A stretch of 64,000 nucleotides of DNA from Argyresthia goedartella (Eukaryota > Arthropoda > Insecta > Lepidoptera > Argyresthiidae): assembly GCA_949825045.1 (NCBI GenBank), contig OX463807.1, positions 14,099,501 to 14,163,500 on the forward strand, read 5' to 3'. Within the stretch, counting starts at the first letter, position 1, and each line of letters opens with the position of its first letter. Below are positions 42,765 to 64,000 of this stretch, in pieces. The notes beneath the pieces were generated by a model. That model worked only from the letters and a program-made list of their open reading frames with translations. It was not told the DNA's origin and searched no databases. The position numbers were made by a program, and so were the translations under genes.

Positions 42765-43450
42765 TATCGTTTTGCCGTCTGCATAAAGTAAAATCTAGCA
42801 TGCTTAAAGCATTGGTTTATGTCGAAGAGATATGCTGCATATAATAGAAGACCAAGCAAGGAGCCTTGAGGAACGCCAGATGGTACGCCAATGTAGTTAG
42901 ATCTGTACCCACCAATAACCACGGTCTGTCTATGGTTAGAGACGTATGACTCCATCCATCTAAGAAGATTCCCGTGTATGCCTAGCGCCTGTAGTTTGCG
43001 TAGCAGGATGATGTGATGCACTCTGTCAAAGGCCTTTTCAAAGTCAGTGTAGACCACATCAACCTGTCCATGGGAGCTCATACCACGGAGCACATCACTG
43101 ACAAACACAGCTAGATTTGACGTGGTAGATCGACCCCTAATAAAGCCGTGCTGCTCCTCTAGGATATCTTGCATTAGCACGGGATAAATATTATCCAGGA
43201 TGAGTTTTTCAAAGAGTTTTCCAAATGTGTTTAAGATTGATATCGGCCTGTAGTGTTCCACGTGTAATTTAGAGTCTTTCTTATGGACCGGAACTATGAG
43301 GGCCTCCTTCCACCTTGAAGTAAATACACCTTCATGCACCGAGCGATAAAAAAAATACTGAGGGACAGCGACAATGAGTCCTTACATAAAACCAGCCGGT
43401 ATACCGTCATTACCAGGACCTTTTTTAGGGTCAATGCTGTCTATAAGCTA
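42765..43450 (-). pseudogene. Jockey/CR1-like LINE, RT N-terminal half (5' of the mariner insertion)
   Basis: Minus strand: DPKKGPGNDGIPAGF (43390-43440), a stop, then an open frame with WKEALIVPVHKKDSKLHVEH, YRPISILNTFGKLFEKLIL, VVYTDFEKAFDRVHHIILL, GVPSGVPQGSLLGLLLYAAY. A frameshift then brings ILLYADGKTIY, in which the YADD box is YADG, directly before the mariner. The 5' end fades near 43450. Non-functional. Confidence 0.78.
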
Positions 43451-44019
43451 TAACATATCGCTGGGATGTAACTAGGATATAATGGACGCCAATGATATGT
43501 GTATCATATTAATATCTTACTCCCGAGTTACTCAAGTATAATTATAAAAAAGACAATAATTCGCCGGCCAGCTTACATATTTAAGTTAACGAAAACATGC
43601 ACACATTATAAAAAGCAACACTAACCTGTGGCAGCAGATACTCGTTTATATACTTGATTAAATAGAATTATAGGGGCTTGTTACCGCGCTTCCTATTCAA
43701 ACAATGGTTTCACCTTTAGAATAATATTGCTTACGTCGCTTGTTATAGATTTCGGCATGGTATACGGTTTAAAAACTCCAATATTTCAACAAATTTCACG
43801 GAATACTCGAGCTCGATTACAACTGACAGTCGAGTGCACAGACTATATAGGGACTATGTATAGGGATGAATAGGGACTACGTATGTCGAGTGGCGCACAG
43901 AGAAATTAATGAATGGCGTTTCAAAGATGACGGCCGTAGTTTTGAATTCTTACATTTCACAGATAACTTGGTAGCTCTATACGTAAGTATACCACAAACA
44001 ATAGGCGTCTTCAGAGTCA
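43451..44019. other. Intergenic stretch without a recognised gene
   Basis: Apart from a short TAGGGAC/TATAGGGATGAATAGGGAC tandem near 43848-43880 I see no structured feature. Confidence 0.4.
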
Positions 44020-44275
44020 TCTGTTGGATTTTGAAAAAAAACCGGCTGTGAAAGAATACTGGGCCGGCCACGTCACTCGTATGCAAATTAACATCTCTTT
44101 GGATTATAAATGCAAAACGAGAACGTGGTCGCCCCAGGAAGCACACGAGCTAAGGGCCGACGACAAAAACTGGTGGGAAAGAGCCCAGGAGTGTGAAAAC
44201 TGGAAGAGGGGAAGAGAGGCCTTTGCCCCGCAGTGGTAAGACATTGGCTAATAATAATAATAAAGAAGGGATCAG
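44020..44275 (+). pseudogene. RTE-type LINE 3' end
   Basis: YWAGHVTRMQ and, 40 residues later, WSPQEAHELRADDKNWWERA and QECENWKRGREAFAPQW match the RTE C terminus (WAGH-AR..., RW-DD-, W---A-DR--W---GEAF-QQW), with a frameshift between. A TAATAATAATAATAAAG tail follows the stop, as usual for RTE elements. 5'-truncated. Confidence 0.65.
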
Positions 44276-45930
44276 TAATACAAAAACAAACATTCTATAA
44301 GACTTAATGTGTTTTATTGTCATAAACATTTTTAGTAAAATTACTGTAAACTTTTTAAAACTATTTGTGGTAATATTGTGATGGAACGTAAACCACTCAC
44401 GTACCACTTTGAGTATTATTCAAATGGTAAGAGTGATTTTGAACATGTAAAGAAAATAATATAAAAATATAACTGAGCTACCATGTAAGTTTTGTAATTG
44501 TGGATTAGATATATTTATTTTACATAGTTTTTTTTAACGTTTGTGGCAATCAATATAGATTGTAATTTAAATGACTTGCAGAAGTAGAAATAAATAAAAA
44601 ATAACGGTGTTAAGTTTTGCAATATGCAAATAATACAAAATTTCTTAGAATCTATTATATAAACTGTAGATATAAGAACTTTAATTTTATACATTCTCAC
44701 TTAAACTTATCATTTTCTTTATACTCACTCATCCATGTATACATCAGGTCTTTCACACACAAAATGTAAAAAATACTATCCCATTTATACCCTAATATGA
44801 AAATATTATTAATGACGCTCATTTAGTTAGCGCTGTTGTACCTACCTAAGATTTAATACAATAAAAGATAGGTTATATTTAATTCATAATTGAGGACTTC
44901 CTACCACAAAATATACAAAACTTTACGTTTATATTTACATTATATCGGGAATGCAATACCCAGGTCATTGGTTAATTTCCTAACCACTCTCACATACTCA
45001 ACACCACAAATTGTATATTTATTGATACCGTAACAGGGATTCATAAAATATCCCTAAGACAGTCTATACTAATAATTAAGATGACTTTTAATTAACTGGC
45101 CAAATTTCGTTCGATAGATAATATTCACACCATCCTTAATACTGAACAAATTTACCATGATATTACGGTCCCGTAGAGATAATCTACGGTTCCTCACTCA
45201 GTAAAATGGTCGAACTTGAGATACTTACAACAAGTTGGTGAGGAAAATAATAAAATAAACTCAGGCCACTTAATTAAAAATCAAATGCATGATTATCTAA
45301 CTATAAAAACACTCTTCGCAAATAAATTCGGAAAACCCCTGCTATCATTATGGCAGTATATTCGCCTTAAATTACTTGAGCATTTTGTTCGTTGTCCGTA
45401 ATCTCTTCGGGTGTCAACACATTCACTGTTTTGCAAAATAGAATAATCGCATTTTGTAGTTTGTCAGACAGAATACTCAAACTGCTACTCAAGTAATGGC
45501 GTCTTAAATGATGCTGTCATTTCCTAGCGAGAGACAGCGATAGTAAGATTTTGTGTGCCAATCAAATTAAGAGTGAGTTCAGCATCCGAAGCTAATGCTG
45601 CCCTAAACGTGCATGTTCTATATTCCATGAAGTACGCTATATGCTTCTCTCTAATGTTTTGGTGGGTAGATAGATAAACAGTGAATGTGTTAATTGTCTA
45701 TAAATTAATAATTATAACTACGCCAACACACCACAATAAAGCATAAGAATACAGACTCCATAATAGCAGCATTACTCGACAACTCTCGGCCGATCCGTCG
45801 AAGATGAAAGTCCTCTTACATTTCAACAATACAATGTGACTATTTATTGTTCACCGAGAATTTGAATCTAGTACAATAGTTATTATGTAAAGTTTGACCA
45901 GAATACGACAAAACATAGTCCTTTACTCAC
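44276..45930 (-). other. Presumed 3' UTR and downstream flank of uif
   Basis: AT-rich, no coding content. Several TTTATT (minus-strand AATAAA) sites exist, for example near 45841 and 44512, but none can be chosen as the polyadenylation signal from sequence alone. 5' boundary set by the stop codon at 45931. Confidence 0.4.
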
Positions 45931-63925
<17,995 letters not shown>

Positions 63926-64000
63926 CTGTAAACAAAAGCAAATTAGCCTCCATTGTAAGTATAGGTATGAGTATAACTATACGGCACATTATTGGCATAG

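Overview
The window looks like a lepidopteran (moth or butterfly) genome: AT-rich, intron-bearing, with BEL/Pao retrotransposons, RTE- and Jockey/CR1-type LINEs, a maT-type (DD37D) mariner, tRNA-derived SINEs, and the 3' two thirds of an Uninflatable-type (uif) gene. The species assignment is inference; the families were recognised by motif, not by search.

Layout. 1-5263 (minus): a BEL/Pao element cut by the window edge, with a gag frame, a pol frame carrying one in-frame TAG, and a probable 5' LTR. 5264-16100: intergenic DNA with decayed pieces: an RTE reverse transcriptase relic (6300-6840), two copies of a ~400-bp repeat (7073 and 13377, the second nested in a 968-bp hAT-like element with perfect 8-bp target duplication), a PCID2-like fragment (8430-8697), palindromic repeats, a tyrosine-recombinase relic (10838-11035) and a LINE endonuclease relic (15413-16095). 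16679-17981: a candidate four-exon small gene encoding an Arg/Ser-rich 74-residue protein; 19749-19837 is a candidate first coding exon. 20260-31799: a complete BEL/Pao provirus-like insertion (both LTRs, TSD ACAGG) that contains an RTE-like LINE (26249-31276), which contains a TA-flanked MITE (29241-29458). 32085-38886: a LINE with an (ATTC)n tail and 26-bp direct repeats, carrying OTU cysteine-protease segments joined to an endonuclease, and itself holding a 2-kb TIR element and an antisense LINE scrap. 39780-43450: a LINE relic split by a maT mariner (40499-42764), which holds another LINE 3' fragment and a striking double hairpin. 44020-44275: an RTE 3' end.

45931-63925 (minus) is the only substantial host gene: 26 exons, phase-consistent from end to end (8,223 nt, 2,740 codons plus stop), reading on the coding strand F5/8C, EGF, CCPs, F5/8C, HYRs, CCP, GCC2/GCC3 repeats, 14 tandem EGFs, laminin-G, HYR, CCP, GCC2/GCC3 repeats, two EGFs, one transmembrane helix and a short cytoplasmic tail. 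Its N-terminal part lies beyond 64000. The introns hold SINEs and inverted repeats. Apart from uif and the small candidate genes, most of the window is layered mobile DNA; insertion order can be read from the nesting.
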